From positions 38,355,578-38,419,577 of the forward strand of contig NC_086378.1 in the NCBI RefSeq assembly GCF_036588685.1: a stretch of 64,000 nt of DNA, given 5' to 3'. The translations under genes were made by a program, and so were the position numbers. The notes under the pieces are model-generated. The model searched no databases. It was not told where the DNA came from and saw only the letters and a program-made list of their open reading frames with translations. Positions 39,701-49,560 of this stretch are shown piece after piece; position 1 is the stretch's first letter, and every line of letters starts with the position of its first letter. Source of the DNA: Mytilus trossulus. Lineage: Eukaryota; Mollusca; Bivalvia; Mytilida; Mytilidae.

Positions 39701-42700
39701 AGCTAAGAGACATTTCTATGTAAGTAGACAATTAGAAGTAATGAGGTTCATGCAGAATGATGCAACAAGACTTAGTTAACCGCTAAGGGACATTTCTATG
39801 TAAGTAGACAATTAGAAGTAATGAGGTTCATGCAGAATGATGCAACAAGACTTAGTTTACAGCTAAGGGACATTTCTATGTAAGTAGACAATTAGAAGTA
39901 ATGAGGTTCATGCAGAATGATGCAACTAGACTTAGTTTACAGCTAAGGGACATTTCTATGTAAGTAATGAGATTCATGCAGAATGATGCAACAAGACTTA
40001 GTTTACAGCTAAGAGACATTTCTATGTAAGTAGACAATTAGAAGTAATGAGGTTCATGCAGAATGATGCAACAAGACTTAGTTTACAGCTAAGGGACATT
40101 TCTATGTAAGTAGACAATTAGAAGTAATGAGGTTCATGCAGAATGATGCAACTAGACTTAGTTTACAGCTAAGGGACATTTCTATGTAAGTAATGAGGTT
40201 CATGCAGAATGATGCAACAAGACTTAGTTTACAGCTAAGGGACATTTCTATGTAAGTAATGAGGTTCATGCAGAATGATGCAACAAGACTTAGTTTACAG
40301 CTAAGGGACATTTCTATGTAAGTAATGAGGTTCATGCAGAATGATGCAACTAGACTTAGTTTACAGCTAAGGGACATTTCTATGTAAGTAATGAGGTTCA
40401 TGCAGAATGATGCAACAAGACTTAGTTTACAGCTAAGGGACATTTCTATGTAAGTAATGAGGTTCATGCAGAATGATGCAACACGACTTAGTTTACAGCT
40501 AAGGGACATTTCTATGTAAGTAATGAGGTTCATGCAGAATGATGCAACAAGACTTAGTTTACAGCTAAGGGACATTTCTATGTAAGTAATGAGGTTCATG
40601 CAGAATGATGCAACACGACTTAGTTTACAGCTAAGGGACATTTCTATGTAAGTAATGAGGTTCATGCAGAATGATGCAACAAGACTTAGTTTACAGCTAA
40701 GGGACATTTCTATGTAAGTAATGAGTTTCATGCAGAATGATGCAACACGACTTAGTTTACAGCTAAGGGACATTTCTATGTAAGTAATGAGGTTCATGCA
40801 GAATGATGCAACACGACTTAGTTTACAGCTAAGGGACATTTCTATGTAAGTAATGAGGTTCATGCAGAATGATGCAACTAGACTTAGTTTACAGCTAAGA
40901 GACATTTCTATGTAACTAATGAGGTTCATGCAGAATGATGCAACTAGACTTAGTTTACAGCTAAGGGACATTTCTATGTAAGTAATGAGGTTCATGCAGA
41001 ATGATGCAACTAGACTTAGTTTACAGCTAAGAGACATTTCTATGTAAGTAATGAGGTTCATGCAGAATGATGCAACTAGACTTAGTTTACAGCTAAAGGA
41101 CATTTCTATGTAAGTAATGAGGTTCATGCAGAATGATGCAACTAGACTTAGTTTACAGCTAAGGGACATTTCTATGTAAGTAATGAGGTTCATGCAGAAT
41201 GATGCAACTAGACTTAGTTTACAGCTAAGAGACATTTCTATGTAAGTAATGAGGTTCATGCAGAATGATGCAACTAGACTTAGTTTACAGCTAAGGGACA
41301 TTTCTATGTAAGTAATGAGGTTCATGCAGAATGATGCAACTAGACTTAGTTTACAGCTAAGAGACATTTCTATGTAAGTAATGAGGTTCATGCAGAATGA
41401 TGCAACACGACTTAGTTTACAGCTAAGAGACATTTCTATGTAAGTAATGAGGTTCATGCAGAATGATGCAACTAGACTTAGTTTACAGCTAAGAGACATT
41501 TCTATGTAAGTAATGAGGTTCATGCAGAATGATGCAACTAGACTTAGTTTACAGCTAAGGGACATTTCTATGTAAGTAATGAGGTTCATGCAGAATGATG
41601 CAACTAGACTTAGTTTACAGCTAAGGGACATTTCTATGTAAGTAATGAGGTTCATGCAGAATGATGCAACTAGACTTAGTTTACAGCTAAGGGACATTTC
41701 TATGTAAGTAATGAGGTTCATGCAGAATGATGCAACTAGACTTAGTTTACAGCTAAGGGACATTTCTATGTAAGTAATGAGGTTCATGCAGAATGATGCA
41801 ACTAGACTTAGTTTACAGCTAAGAGACATTTCTATGTAAGTAATGAGGTTCATGCAGAATGATGCAACTAGACTTAGTTTACAGCTAAGGGACATTTCTA
41901 TGTAAGTAATGAGGTTCATGCAGAATGATGCAACAAGACTTAGTTTACAGCTAAGGGACATTTCTATGTAAGTAGACAATTAGAAGTAATGAGGTTTAAT
42001 GCAGAATGATGCAACAAGACTTAGTTTACAGCTAAGAGACATTTCTATGTAAGTAGACAATTAGAAGTAATGAGGTTCATGCAGAATGATGCAACAAGAC
42101 TTAGTTTACCGCTAAGGGACATTTCTATGTAAGTAGACAATTAGAAGTAATGAGGTTCATGCAGAATGATGCAACAAGACTTAGTTTACAGCTAAGGGAC
42201 ATTTCTATGTAAGTAGACAATTAGAAGTAATGAGGTTCATGCAGAATGATGCAACTAGACTTAGTTTACAGCTAAGGGACATTTCTATGTAAGTAATGAG
42301 ATTCATGCAGAATGATGCAACAAGACTTAGTTTACAGCTAAGAGACATTTCTATGTAAGTAGACAATTAGAAGTAATGAGGTTCATGCAGAATGATGCAA
42401 CAAGACTTAGTTTACAGCTAAGGGACATTTCTATGTAAGTAGACAATTAGAAGTAATGAGGTTCATGCAGAATGATGCAACTAGACTTAGTTTACAGCTA
42501 AGGGACATTTCTATGTAAGTAATGAGGTTCATGCAGAATGATGCAACAAGACTTAGTTTACAGCTAAGGGACATTTCTATGTAAGTAATGAGGTTCATGC
42601 AGAATGATGCAACTAGACTTAGTTTACAGCTAAGGGACATTTCTATGTAAGTAATGAGATTCATGCAGAATGATGCAACTAGACTTAGTTTACCACTAAG

Positions 42701-45126
42701 GGACATTTCTATGTAAGTAATGAGGTTCATGCAGAATGATGCAACTAGACTTAGTTTACAGCTAAGGGACATTTCTATGTAAGTAATGAGGTTCATGCAG
42801 AATGATGCAACTAGACTTAGTTTACCCCTAAGGGACATTTCTATGTAAGTAATGAGGTTCATGCAGAATGATGCAACTAGACTTAGTTTACAGCTAAGGG
42901 ACATTTCTATGTATAAGTAATGAGGTTCATGCAGAATGATGCAACTAGACTTAGTTTACAGCTAAGGGACATTTCTATGTAAGTAATGAGGTTCATGCAG
43001 AATGATGCAACTAGACTTAGTTTACAGCTAAAGGGACATTTCTATGTAAGTAATGAGGTTCATGCAGAATGATGCAACTAGACTTAGTTTACAGCTAAGG
43101 GACATTTCTATGTATAAGTAATGAGGTTCATGCAGAATGATGCAACTAGACTTAGTTTACAGCTAAGGGACATTTCTATGTAAGTAATGAGGTTCATGCA
43201 GAATGATGCAACTAGACTTAGTTTACAGCTAAGGGACATTTCTATGTAAGTAATGAGGTTCATGCAGAATGATGCAACTAGACTTAGTTTACCCCTAAGG
43301 GACATTTCTATGTAAGTAATGAGGTTCATGCAGAATGATGCAACTAGACTTAGTTTACAGCTAAGGGACATTTCTATGTATAAGTAATGAGGTTCATGCA
43401 GAATGATGCAACTAGACTTAGTTTACAGCTAAGGGACATTTCTATGTAAGTAATGAGGTTCATGCAGAATGATGCAACTAGACTTAGTTTACAGCTAAAG
43501 GGACATTTCTATGTAAGTAATGAGGTTCATGCAGAATGATGCAACTAGACTTAGTTTACAGCTAAGGGACATTTCTATGTATAAGTAATGAGGTTCATGC
43601 AGAATGATGCAACTAGACTTAGTTTACAGCTAAGGGACATTTCTATGTAAGTAATGAGGTTCATGCAGAATGATGCAACAAGACTTAGTTTACAGCTAAG
43701 GGACATTTCTATGTAAGTAATGAGGTTCATGCAGAATGATGCAACTAGACTTAGTTTACAACTAAGGGACATTTCTATGTAAGTAATTCCCTTCAAACAC
43801 AGTCACCAAAGCCCTTGATAAACATTTTTCAAATAAATGGTAGAAGATTTTCTAAGAAGGCCAAATTTATTGATATGACTGGTGATTCTTTTTATATTGA
43901 AGTAGCCATATTAATTAAAACCATAACAATGTTGATAATCTTTATTTTCATGATTTTCTTTTAGTTTTGCTTTTATTTCATGGGTCCATTTTCAGTTTAT
44001 TCCTGTATGAAAGATTTAATTTATTAAACCTTGGATCAGTTTTATAATCTAAGAATTCGGAAAATGAAAAAAGGAAATAGTAAACTAAAAAAAGAAATAT
44101 AAATTGTTTGTCAAGTCATAATTTCTTTTTTCAGCAACTGTTTTGTAAGTAAATATGTTGAATATGAACAATGTTTACTTAATGTTGAAGGGCAAACTTA
44201 TGAGGTAACTATTATATTTTAAGCTTGGCCTTTATAAAACGTAGGTCAATCTGTCTTATAGTTAACCTAGCACAAAAAGGTATCATTTCATTTTGCTGCG
44301 TCTATTGTTTTTTCATCCTGAGTTGGAAAAGGTTATCTGTAGTGAGGTATTATTTACACCAGATAATCAACCAATTAGAATGCAATATTTTTCAATAGAA
44401 ATAAATCAAAAAAACATCTCTCGTTTTACCTCTTTTTTTCAGAAAAAGTCACAGTTTAAGTGGAAGAACACTGAGAAAACTACCATTTATTGCCCATGCA
44501 ATGTTTGTACAAGTAAGTAACACAAAAAAAGTGGTAATACAGTAGAATCTAGAAAGGATTTAGTCCAATGGACCTGGCATAACTATTCTTAGAGGTTTAC
44601 AGTGGTACACAGTCAAGTGTAGCATAATTTGTTTTCTGTTTTAGTATGTCCTTACTTTATACTCTTTTTTTTAATCCTGGTATGTCAACAATTACAGAAA
44701 ACTTAGTTGGATGCACAATAAAAATATCAGATATTAATTATTGACTTAGCATTTCAAAGTTTCACAATATTTCATGCATTCAGAATACTAATCAATAAGT
44801 AAAACATTTGTGACTTTTGCTGTGGAGTGAACATCTCAAAAATTAAATAAATGTATTTATTCCTTAGTGATACTCTGATCATCCTATTGAAATTATAATT
44901 TGTTTGTGATAAAAATAATTTTGATATTGCAACAAGAAACAAGAAATTTCCTTGGAATTTCTACATATTTTGCATGTCTTGATAATCTTAAGTTTTTACA
45001 TAATTCATATAATTTCATATTTTATTTTTGTAGTGTTCTTCTGTTTCATTAGAAGATTTTCTGAAAGCATTAGACAAGGCAGTTGAAAGACAGTTTCAAG
45101 AAAGAGCTGACTTAACAAGAGATTAG
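15622..45126 (+). CDS. TRIP13: TRIP13/PCH2 AAA+ ATPase, complete 11-exon gene
   Basis: Exons: 15622-15713, 17459-17624, 18577-18756, 19344-19434, 20533-20669, 21263-21349, 22905-23011, 24465-24618, 25973-26085, 44443-44512, 45034-45126. Sum 1290 bp = 429 residues plus TAG, close to the ~432 of vertebrate TRIP13; every junction is in phase. Family knowledge: the TRIP13/PCH2 hexamer uses ATP and p31comet to remodel HORMA proteins (MAD2, HORMADs), which disarms the spindle checkpoint and acts in meiosis. Seen: an N-terminal domain with [13 protein letters not shown]...HVEVCQK, ANHWLLP and FHGMWDSL; Walker A GPPGTGKT (177-184); pore-loop KWFSE (W219); Walker B VLIDE (E251); sensor 1 N298; DRADIKQYI; and sensor 2 SGR (R384). 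The start was chosen because MDQV...LPC matches the family N-terminus. Odd: intron 9 is 18.4 kb, nearly all exon-derived satellite. Annotation as a functional gene is well supported. Confidence 0.95.
15809..16691. mobile_element. ~880-bp element with ~110-bp inverted ends in TRIP13 intron 1
   Basis: Left arm 15809-15917 (CTTTTGACG...CAACAATCACTTTTT...GGGAACCTGTGT...AATGGCGGACAAAT). It is repeated inverted at 16578-16691 (ATTTGTCCGCCATT...ACACAGGTTCCCGT...AAAAAGTGATTGTTG...GACGTCAAAAG). The interior is AT-rich with no transposase. It begins ~95 bp past TRIP13 exon 1. Confidence 0.65.
17459..17624 (+). CDS. TRIP13: TRIP13 exon 2
   Basis: Acceptor CTTTTTTTCAG, donor GTAATC at 17625. Encodes [18 protein letters not shown], then [20 protein letters not shown], the N-terminal substrate/adaptor-side domain. 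Confidence 0.92.
17665..17860 (+). repeat. Dispersed repeat family A in TRIP13 intron 2
   Basis: AATAGGAAGATGTGGTATGA, TGAGACAACTTTCCGTCG, then CAAGCTTTAAAGGGCCCCAA and AAAACCAATGGTCCAAC; same order as 1203-1392. Confidence 0.8.
18577..18756 (+). CDS. TRIP13: TRIP13 exon 3
   Basis: Acceptor ATAATTTCCAG, donor GTAATT at 18757. 60 codons with an acidic patch ([11 protein letters not shown]), then [19 protein letters not shown], a TRIP13 hallmark just before the ATPase core. Confidence 0.95.
19344..19434 (+). CDS. TRIP13: TRIP13 exon 4
   Basis: Acceptor ATATTTCAG, donor GTAAGG at 19435. Encodes [20 protein letters not shown], then [10 protein letters not shown], leading into Walker A. Confidence 0.95.
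20140..20338 (+). repeat. Dispersed repeat family A in TRIP13 intron 4
   Basis: CATAGATATAAGAACATGTG to AAAACCAACGGTCTGATTG, a full-length but diverged copy. Confidence 0.8.
20533..20669 (+). CDS. TRIP13: TRIP13 exon 5: Walker A and pore loop
   Basis: Acceptor CTACTTTCAG, donor GTAACA at 20670. [18 protein letters not shown], then [17 protein letters not shown]. The tryptophan of KWFSE is the substrate-gripping pore-loop residue in the family. Confidence 0.97.
20975..21160 (+). repeat. Dispersed repeat related to family A
   Basis: AATAAGGAGATGTGGTAATA...GAGATAACTATCCACC...ACAGCCTTCAACAATGAG...AGCTATAAAAGGCC. Same architecture as family A but a different subfamily; in TRIP13 intron 5. Confidence 0.6.
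21263..21349 (+). CDS. TRIP13: TRIP13 exon 6: Walker B
   Basis: Acceptor TTTTGTTTCAG, donor GTAATC at 21350. 29 codons ending VCVLIDE; the final Glu is the catalytic Walker B glutamate. Confidence 0.97.
21444..22689. mobile_element. Tc1/mariner-superfamily (Tigger/pogo-like) non-autonomous element
   Basis: Left end CAGTAGACTCCGGCCAATCG; right end, inverted, CAGTAGACTCCACCTAATCG. Each is flanked by TA (21442-21443 and 22690-22691), giving a 1,246-bp element in TRIP13 intron 6. CAGTAGACTC termini with TA duplication are typical of the pogo/Tigger group. Inner ends carry repeated ATATCCGAT words. Small open frames inside do not resemble a transposase. Confidence 0.75.
22905..23011 (+). CDS. TRIP13: TRIP13 exon 7
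   Basis: Acceptor TGTTTTACAG, donor GTAAGT at 23012. [20 protein letters not shown], then [15 protein letters not shown]. Confidence 0.97.
23052..23320 (+). repeat. Dispersed repeat family B in TRIP13 intron 7
   Basis: ATGCCCTATCTACAAAAGTA, GAGGGGCATTATGTTTTCTG, CAGGTTAAAGTTATTGATCA, GTGCGAGTGGGGCATTCGTG. Same order as the fuller copy at 47087-47520. It is non-coding. Confidence 0.75.
24465..24618 (+). CDS. TRIP13: TRIP13 exon 8: sensor 1
   Basis: Acceptor TTTTTTCTCCACAG, donor GTAGGA at 24619. [20 protein letters not shown], then [20 protein letters not shown]; the sensor 1 Asn and the DRAD arginine are present. Confidence 0.97.
24960..25149. mobile_element. 190-bp MITE-like element with GTTTGCCCAAAC ends
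   Basis: Left end GTTTGCCCAAACCCTACCCA, right end TGGGTAGGTAGCGTTTGGGC...AAAC as an inverted copy. It is flanked by AT-rich sequence and lies in TRIP13 intron 8. Confidence 0.6.
25150..25795 (+). repeat. Dispersed repeat family C, uninterrupted copy
   Basis: GAATGGAAATGGGGAATGTG, TCAAAGAGACAACAACCCGA, TTCCCGCACCCGGAGGCGTC, GAGGCTCCTGACTTGGGACA, CCCGTTAGGGGTTTAG. It serves as the reference for the split copy at 13063-14060; in TRIP13 intron 8, ending ~180 bp before exon 9. Confidence 0.75.
25973..26085 (+). CDS. TRIP13: TRIP13 exon 9: founder of the downstream satellite
   Basis: Acceptor TTTTATTTCAG, donor GTAAGT at 26086. Encodes [20 protein letters not shown], then [17 protein letters not shown], ending in two bases AT of a split codon. 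The last 64 bases (from 26022) plus the first intron bases are the unit repeated ~245 times in the following intron. Only the first donor keeps the reading frame open: reading on gives ATG TAA. Confidence 0.93.
26022..27941 (+). repeat. TRIP13 exon 9/donor-derived 66-bp satellite, block 1 (29 units)
   Basis: Exactly 29 units of 66 bp, from AAGTAAT at 26022 to AAGTAA at 27936. The first unit is the genuine 3' part of exon 9. Each unit reads AAGTAATGAGGTTCATGCAG... then ...GGGACATTTCTATGT. Each holds the last 21 codons of the exon and a perfect GTAAGT donor, in the sense direction of the gene. Units differ at a few recurrent sites: AACAAGA/AACTAGA/AACACGA, and AAGGGAC/AAGAGAC. Confidence 0.97.
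27942..29137. mobile_element. hAT-like non-autonomous element inserted in the satellite
   Basis: A 1,196-bp non-satellite segment. Flanks are GTAAGTAA (27934-27941) and GTAAGTAA (29138-29145), an 8-bp target duplication as expected for hAT elements. The ends CAGGGTTTTAGCTAGG and, inverted, AGTGATTTAGCTAGCG form imperfect TIRs. The duplication could be 7 bp (TAAGTAA) if the element ends CACTG. No transposase is visible. Confidence 0.72.
29138..43787 (+). repeat. TRIP13 exon 9/donor-derived satellite, block 2 (~216 units)
   Basis: About 14.6 kb of the same unit, ending at 43781-43787 with AAGTAATTCCC, the original intron continuation. Mostly 66-bp units. 68-bp units carry CTATGTATAAGTAA, 67-bp units carry GCTAAAGGGAC, and 80-bp units carry an extra GACAATTAGAAGTA from further upstream in the exon. 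The 80-bp units lie in four clusters of six starting near 31858, 35253, 39643 and 41973. Blocks recur at 3,395 bp (29863/33258) and 4,456 bp (33258/37714). Long open frames on the minus strand (22-residue period) follow from a unit length divisible by three. Confidence 0.97.
43788..44442 (+). other. Unique remainder of TRIP13 intron 9
   Basis: AT-rich intron sequence between the satellite and exon 10, with no repeat family I recognise. It ends in a good polypyrimidine tract and CAG. Confidence 0.6.
44443..44512 (+). CDS. TRIP13: TRIP13 exon 10: sensor 2
   Basis: Acceptor CTCTTTTTTTCAG, donor GTAAGT at 44513. Completes AT+A (Ile), then [20 protein letters not shown] and FVQ; SGR carries the sensor 2 arginine. 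Confidence 0.95.
45034..45126 (+). CDS. TRIP13: TRIP13 exon 11 (stop codon)
   Basis: Acceptor TATTTTTGTAG, TAG stop at 45124-45126. [20 protein letters not shown], then [10 protein letters not shown], matching the family C-terminal helix. An AATAAA at 45456-45461 is a candidate polyadenylation signal. Confidence 0.93.
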   Translation, partial: CSSVSLEDFLKALDKAVERQFQERADLTRD

Positions 45127-45461
45127 CAGAAAATATTTATTGTAGACACCTATACATTTTATAGTTATCATACTAAAAACAAAATTTGCATATCATTGAT
45201 ATGAAATGTTATATAGATATTTGCTTAATCACAAGAACTTTTAAATATTATTTTGTTTCAACTGCAAAAAGCGTTCAAACCAAATTTCACAGAGTTTTTC
45301 TAGGTTCAGTACTTCACATCAGGAAAACTATAAGTATTGTAAATGTTTGTATATTTGTCAGTTTTTACATAAAGAATTTGGAAAAGAATTATACAAATCA
45401 AAGTGAAATCTTAACAAAAATTTTATCAAATTCAGCAGTTCAGATTTGTTCTAAGAATAAA
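45127..45461 (+). other. TRIP13: Probable 3' UTR of TRIP13
   Basis: AT-rich sequence after the stop; AATAAA at 45456-45461, with further AATAAA near 45733. The short open frame at 45186-45494 resembles nothing and lies in the presumed UTR. Confidence 0.5.
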
Positions 45462-45884
45462 GTAAATGTGACTGCAAAGTTGTTAAACTTTTAATAATGT
45501 TGTTTCATTCAGTTCAACATCAACTTATGTTGTTAAAGTTTAAGTGTTATTAATTTTCGATAATTCAGTTGTTGAATTTTTATCTACTTGCAACTTTGTT
45601 GGAGATGAGGATAGAATTATTGTTAGAAGAGAGCTGTCAGAGAAAGAATGAAAATTGACATTACCAAATGTGATATTCTCTTTGATTATTCCTTGTCAGG
45701 AGTAAATTGTAGATGAAATGAAATACTAAAATAATAAATATTTATTATGTTACTTGTGTGTTTGTTGTTTAATATTTGCACAATGGATTGATGAATTTTA
45801 TACTTTTTGTTTCATCACCAATTATCTGCAGACTCTCGTATCAAAAGGGAAATAATGAACCAAATTACTGTGTATCAGTAAATT

Positions 45885-46812
45885 TAGTCTGGTACATTGT
45901 AGTAAAATTTGTCTGCCAGACTTTTTTTCCTAGTAAATCAAGTCCATGTCCATGATTTTACTAGGAATATAAGTCCTAGGACAAATTTTCCTAGGAAAAT
46001 AAGTCCATAGCTAGTAAAATATGTCTGGCACTTTTTCCTATGGAAAGTTGTCCTAAAACTTGTTATATTACTTTTCAATATATTATTAAATTTATTCAAA
46101 ATGAAAAAAAAAAATTCTTAGTTAATATTGTAAAGTTTCATTATTTTGTTCCTATTAAAATAAAGGAGATGTACGTTATAACCTAAAAATATTAATGACA
46201 TGGACATGATTTCCTAGGAAAATAAAGTGTGTGACATGAACTCTTTTAAATGTTAATGCACAATGCTTTAACAATATTAAAACATAAACATGATAAATAT
46301 TGAGTTTCCTCTGTTTATAAAATTTTCCTTTTAAAATAAGGGACATGGACATTTTTACTTAGGAATATTAATGACATGGACAGAATTTCCTAGGAAAATT
46401 AGTTTGGAGACATAGATATTATTTAAAAAAAATATTGATACACAACTCTTCAACAATATTAAAACATAACATTTATATTCACCTTTTAAAAACAAGGACA
46501 TGGACGTTTCAACCCAGGAATATTAATGACAAGGACATGATTTCCTAGGAAAGTTAGTCTGGGGACATTCATTTATCCAAAACATAGATACGCAACTCTG
46601 AAACCATATTGAAGACATTAAAATTTGCATTAGTGTATATGTAATCAAATTTGTTATAGTATTTTATAGGACATGATTTCCTAGGAAAATTAGTCTGGGG
46701 ACATAGATTACTAACATAGGACTAAATATACTAGTAAATCTTGTAATCATGGACTATTTATACTAGTAATAATTGTCCGCCCAGACATATTTTACCAGGA
46801 CAAATTTATCAC
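45885..46812. mobile_element. Long-TIR element with internal CCTAGGAAAATTAGTCTGG repeats
   Basis: The outer segments are loosely inverted copies: GTAGTAAAATTTGTCTGCCA and CCTAGTAAATCAAGTCCATG on the left; ACTAGTAAATCTTG, CATGGACTATT and GACATATTTTACC on the right. In between, four or five diverged ~150-190-bp repeats carry ACATGATTTCCTAGGAAA and TTAGTCTGGGGACAT. No protein is encoded; class unknown. Confidence 0.55.
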
Positions 46813-47086
46813 TTACAAATGCACACTAATGAATGACTAGCAGTTTTAGTGGTGACAAATGCACTAAAAATTGCAAAACTGTTAAATTCTTCAATCCTTG
46901 ATATTGTGTTGATTTTTGTCTGCATTTAGTCAAAACTTCCCCTTCAAAGTAGATAGTATAAGCAATAGGTCAACTGTATATGGTATATGGATTAATATGG
47001 TTGATTCCAGTTGTTATCTTATGTTGAGCTAAGGAATGGATATTCAAATGGGTATAACTTCCTTATGAATGCCTTGTTAACTGTTT

Positions 47087-47525
47087 TTATGCCCCACCTA
47101 CGATAGTAGAGGGGCATTATGTTTTCTGGTCTGTGGCTCCGTTTGTTCGTCCGTCTGTGCGTCCGTTCAGGTTAAAGTTTTTGGTCAAGGTAGTTTTTGA
47201 TGAAGCTGAAGTCCAAACAACTTGAAACTTAGTACACTTGTTGCTTATGATATGATCTTTCTAATTTTAAAGCCAAATTAGAATTTTGACCCCAATTTCA
47301 CGGTCCACTGAACATAAATGAAAGTGGGAATTTCAGGTTAAAGTTTTTGGTCAAGGTAGTTTTTGATAAAATTGAAGTCCAATCAACTTGATACTTAGTA
47401 CATATGTTCCCTATAGTATAATCTTTCTTATTTTAATGCCAAATTTGATTATTACCCAATTTTACAGTCCATGGAACATGGAAAAGGATAGTGCGAGTGG
47501 GGCATCCGTGTACTTTGGACACATT
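47087..47525 (+). repeat. Dispersed repeat family B, fuller copy
   Basis: ATGCCCCACCTACGATAGTA, GAGGGGCATTATGTTTTCTG, CGTCCGTTCAGGTTAAAGTT, then an internal second AGGTTAAAGTTTTTGGTCAA and GTGCGAGTGGGGCATCCGTG. The module beginning AGGTTAAAGTTTTTGGTC is present twice (about 47168 and 47336), a partial internal duplication. Confidence 0.8.
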
Positions 47526-48179
47526 CTTGTTAAATGATGAAAATGATGTATTTCTTAAGACAGGGCTGGATTGTGTACATAGGAATAAAGACAGGGTGTT
47601 TGTAAATTGTCAATAAGTCACAATTACTTTTATCAGTTCAAAGATGCGGGGATCCAGCTAGCTCACAAAACTTTAAAATGAATTGAGAAATCAGAGTATG
47701 CTCAAATGGTATTTCTGGTAATATGGATCAAACACATTGTTAGCTGTACATTTCTATCTGACAGAGATCAATAACCTTCTTGTCATTTTTATGGTTCATT
47801 GCAAAACATGAGGATTTTGTAATGAGGTCCATTTCTCTAATACAAAAAGTATGAGGTCAATTTATTTACTGTATAAAATAAGTTTAAGATGAACATCTGA
47901 CCTTGATCTCATTTTAATCTATCATTGATAATGCTTAACATATTGATAGATTGTTAGTGTAAACACCACTTTCAACATATTGGGTATTTGTTAGTGGAGG
48001 CAGTGAGTAAGCCCACTGAGAACCACTATTCTTCAGCCGGAAAACTAGAATTTCAATTACTAGACTAGTACCCCAACATCATTTGGGACACAGCAACAGC
48101 TCTTGGACCTGCAGAGAAATCCAACAGGGACTAGTTGACAGCTGAATCTTACCGTACATAAATACACACTATATCAACT

Positions 48180-48990
48180 CACGAAGGAAATTTTCTAGAT
48201 CTCGTGTTTGTAACAAACCAAACTCTTGTTTAATCTTCAAACATTGTACCAGGTTTTTCAGACCACAATATTATCACCGACCTTGAAACAAAAGTTCAAG
48301 AAAATGCTACATAAAATATATACGAAGTCAAAATGGGAGCTATTAATATAGACCTAAAACACTCACTAGAAGAAGTCGATGCATAACATTAGAAGGTGTG
48401 GAGTTACTTTGGGACAAGCTTAAAAGCCCACATGGATCAGAAATACAGAGTGAAAAATGCTGAAGAAAAAACAGACTATACAAACAAATGATCCAGCTAC
48501 AGGTCTTTCCAACAGAACAGGATTGCACGAAACAACCCAGAAAAGCAGAATACGAATATATCAACCAAAACATCATTGAGGGCCAAGACTTGAGAATAGT
48601 GTCATTAAACAGGAGCCTAATCTCATCTGAGGTAGTAAAGAGAAACCTGAACCACTAGATTAATAATTCAAGTCAGTCTTTGCAACCATATCAGACACTA
48701 AACCGACAAGAATAAGAGCCAAAAACAATTTAACAGCATTAAGGATTGACCAAAAGAGACTTGAAAACGGCTAAAAATCACTGATCCAAACAACGCCTCT
48801 GAACCTAACAACATTCCAAGCCGCATACTCAAAGAAAGTGCTGGACAACTAGTATCAATTTGTGAAAATTATAATGTTATGCTCGCTAGACACATGTGAA
48901 CTACCAAAAGACTGGAGGGATGCAAATATATCAAATAGGAATACAAACACCTCACAGAAAGCCTTATCTAACATCTGTCACCAGCAACAT
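48180..48990 (+). pseudogene. Degenerate LINE (non-LTR retrotransposon) coding remnant
   Basis: Scattered frames read LDLVFVTNQTLV and VPGFSDHNIITDLETKVQ (the end of an AP-endonuclease domain), then LDTCELPKDWRDANI and KPYLTSVTSNILEYIVC (the start of a reverse transcriptase). Many stops and frame changes, so it is a dead copy. The rest of the RT is not seen. Confidence 0.65.
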
Positions 48991-49359
48991 ACTAGAATAC
49001 ATCGTATGTATAGGAACATCCTTTAAGAAAAACAAGATTCTACCAGACGGCTTAACATCATCAGTAAGACGATTTTGCAGAAGACCGTCAATTAAATATA
49101 CAGAACAATTCAATGAAACTGAAATCAGATTTGGAACAACTAGAAATTTGGGCCGACAAATGAGAGATGCTATTCAAAGCTATGGCTTATCCATCAATAA
49201 AAAACACAAATTACAATTTATATATGCTATACAAGCACATCCTACAAGAGATACACTTACAAGCTAATCGCAGTACATAAATGCTAGATATAGGAAATTG
49301 GTATTGACATTTGACAACTCACTTAGAAACTCAACATGTATACATGTCTTGAACACAAC

Positions 49360-49560
49360 AATTCTTTAGTTTTCTATGTTGTGTCATATGTGCTATTGTT
49401 TGTCTGTTTGTCTTTTTCATTTTTAGCCATGACGTTGTCGGTTTATTTTCGATTTATGAGTTTGACTGTCCTTAGGTACCATTCGTCCCTCTTTTTCCAA
49501 CAGGAAGAAATCCTGAACAATCGTAGGCCAGTTCAGTTATGGTCCTTTGGAATTTAAACC
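49360..49560 (+). repeat. Retroelement 3'-end repeat (family D)
   Basis: TTTTCTATGTTGTGTCATAT, TTTTTAGCCATGACGTTGTC, GGTTTATTTTCGATTTATGA. Short plus-oriented copy. Confidence 0.65.

Noticed and set aside
26022..43787. CRISPR-like array
   Set aside because: Units abut with no unique spacers, the unit is an exon border, and the genome is eukaryotic.
44538..44560. TACAGTAGAATCTAG as a Tigger-like end
   Set aside because: No inverted partner was found nearby; 8-9 matching bases alone are not enough.
48896..49267. 123-residue open frame as a host gene
   Set aside because: Its first part overlaps LINE remnants (TSVTSNILEYIVC); the remainder matches nothing I know and has no introns or UTR support.
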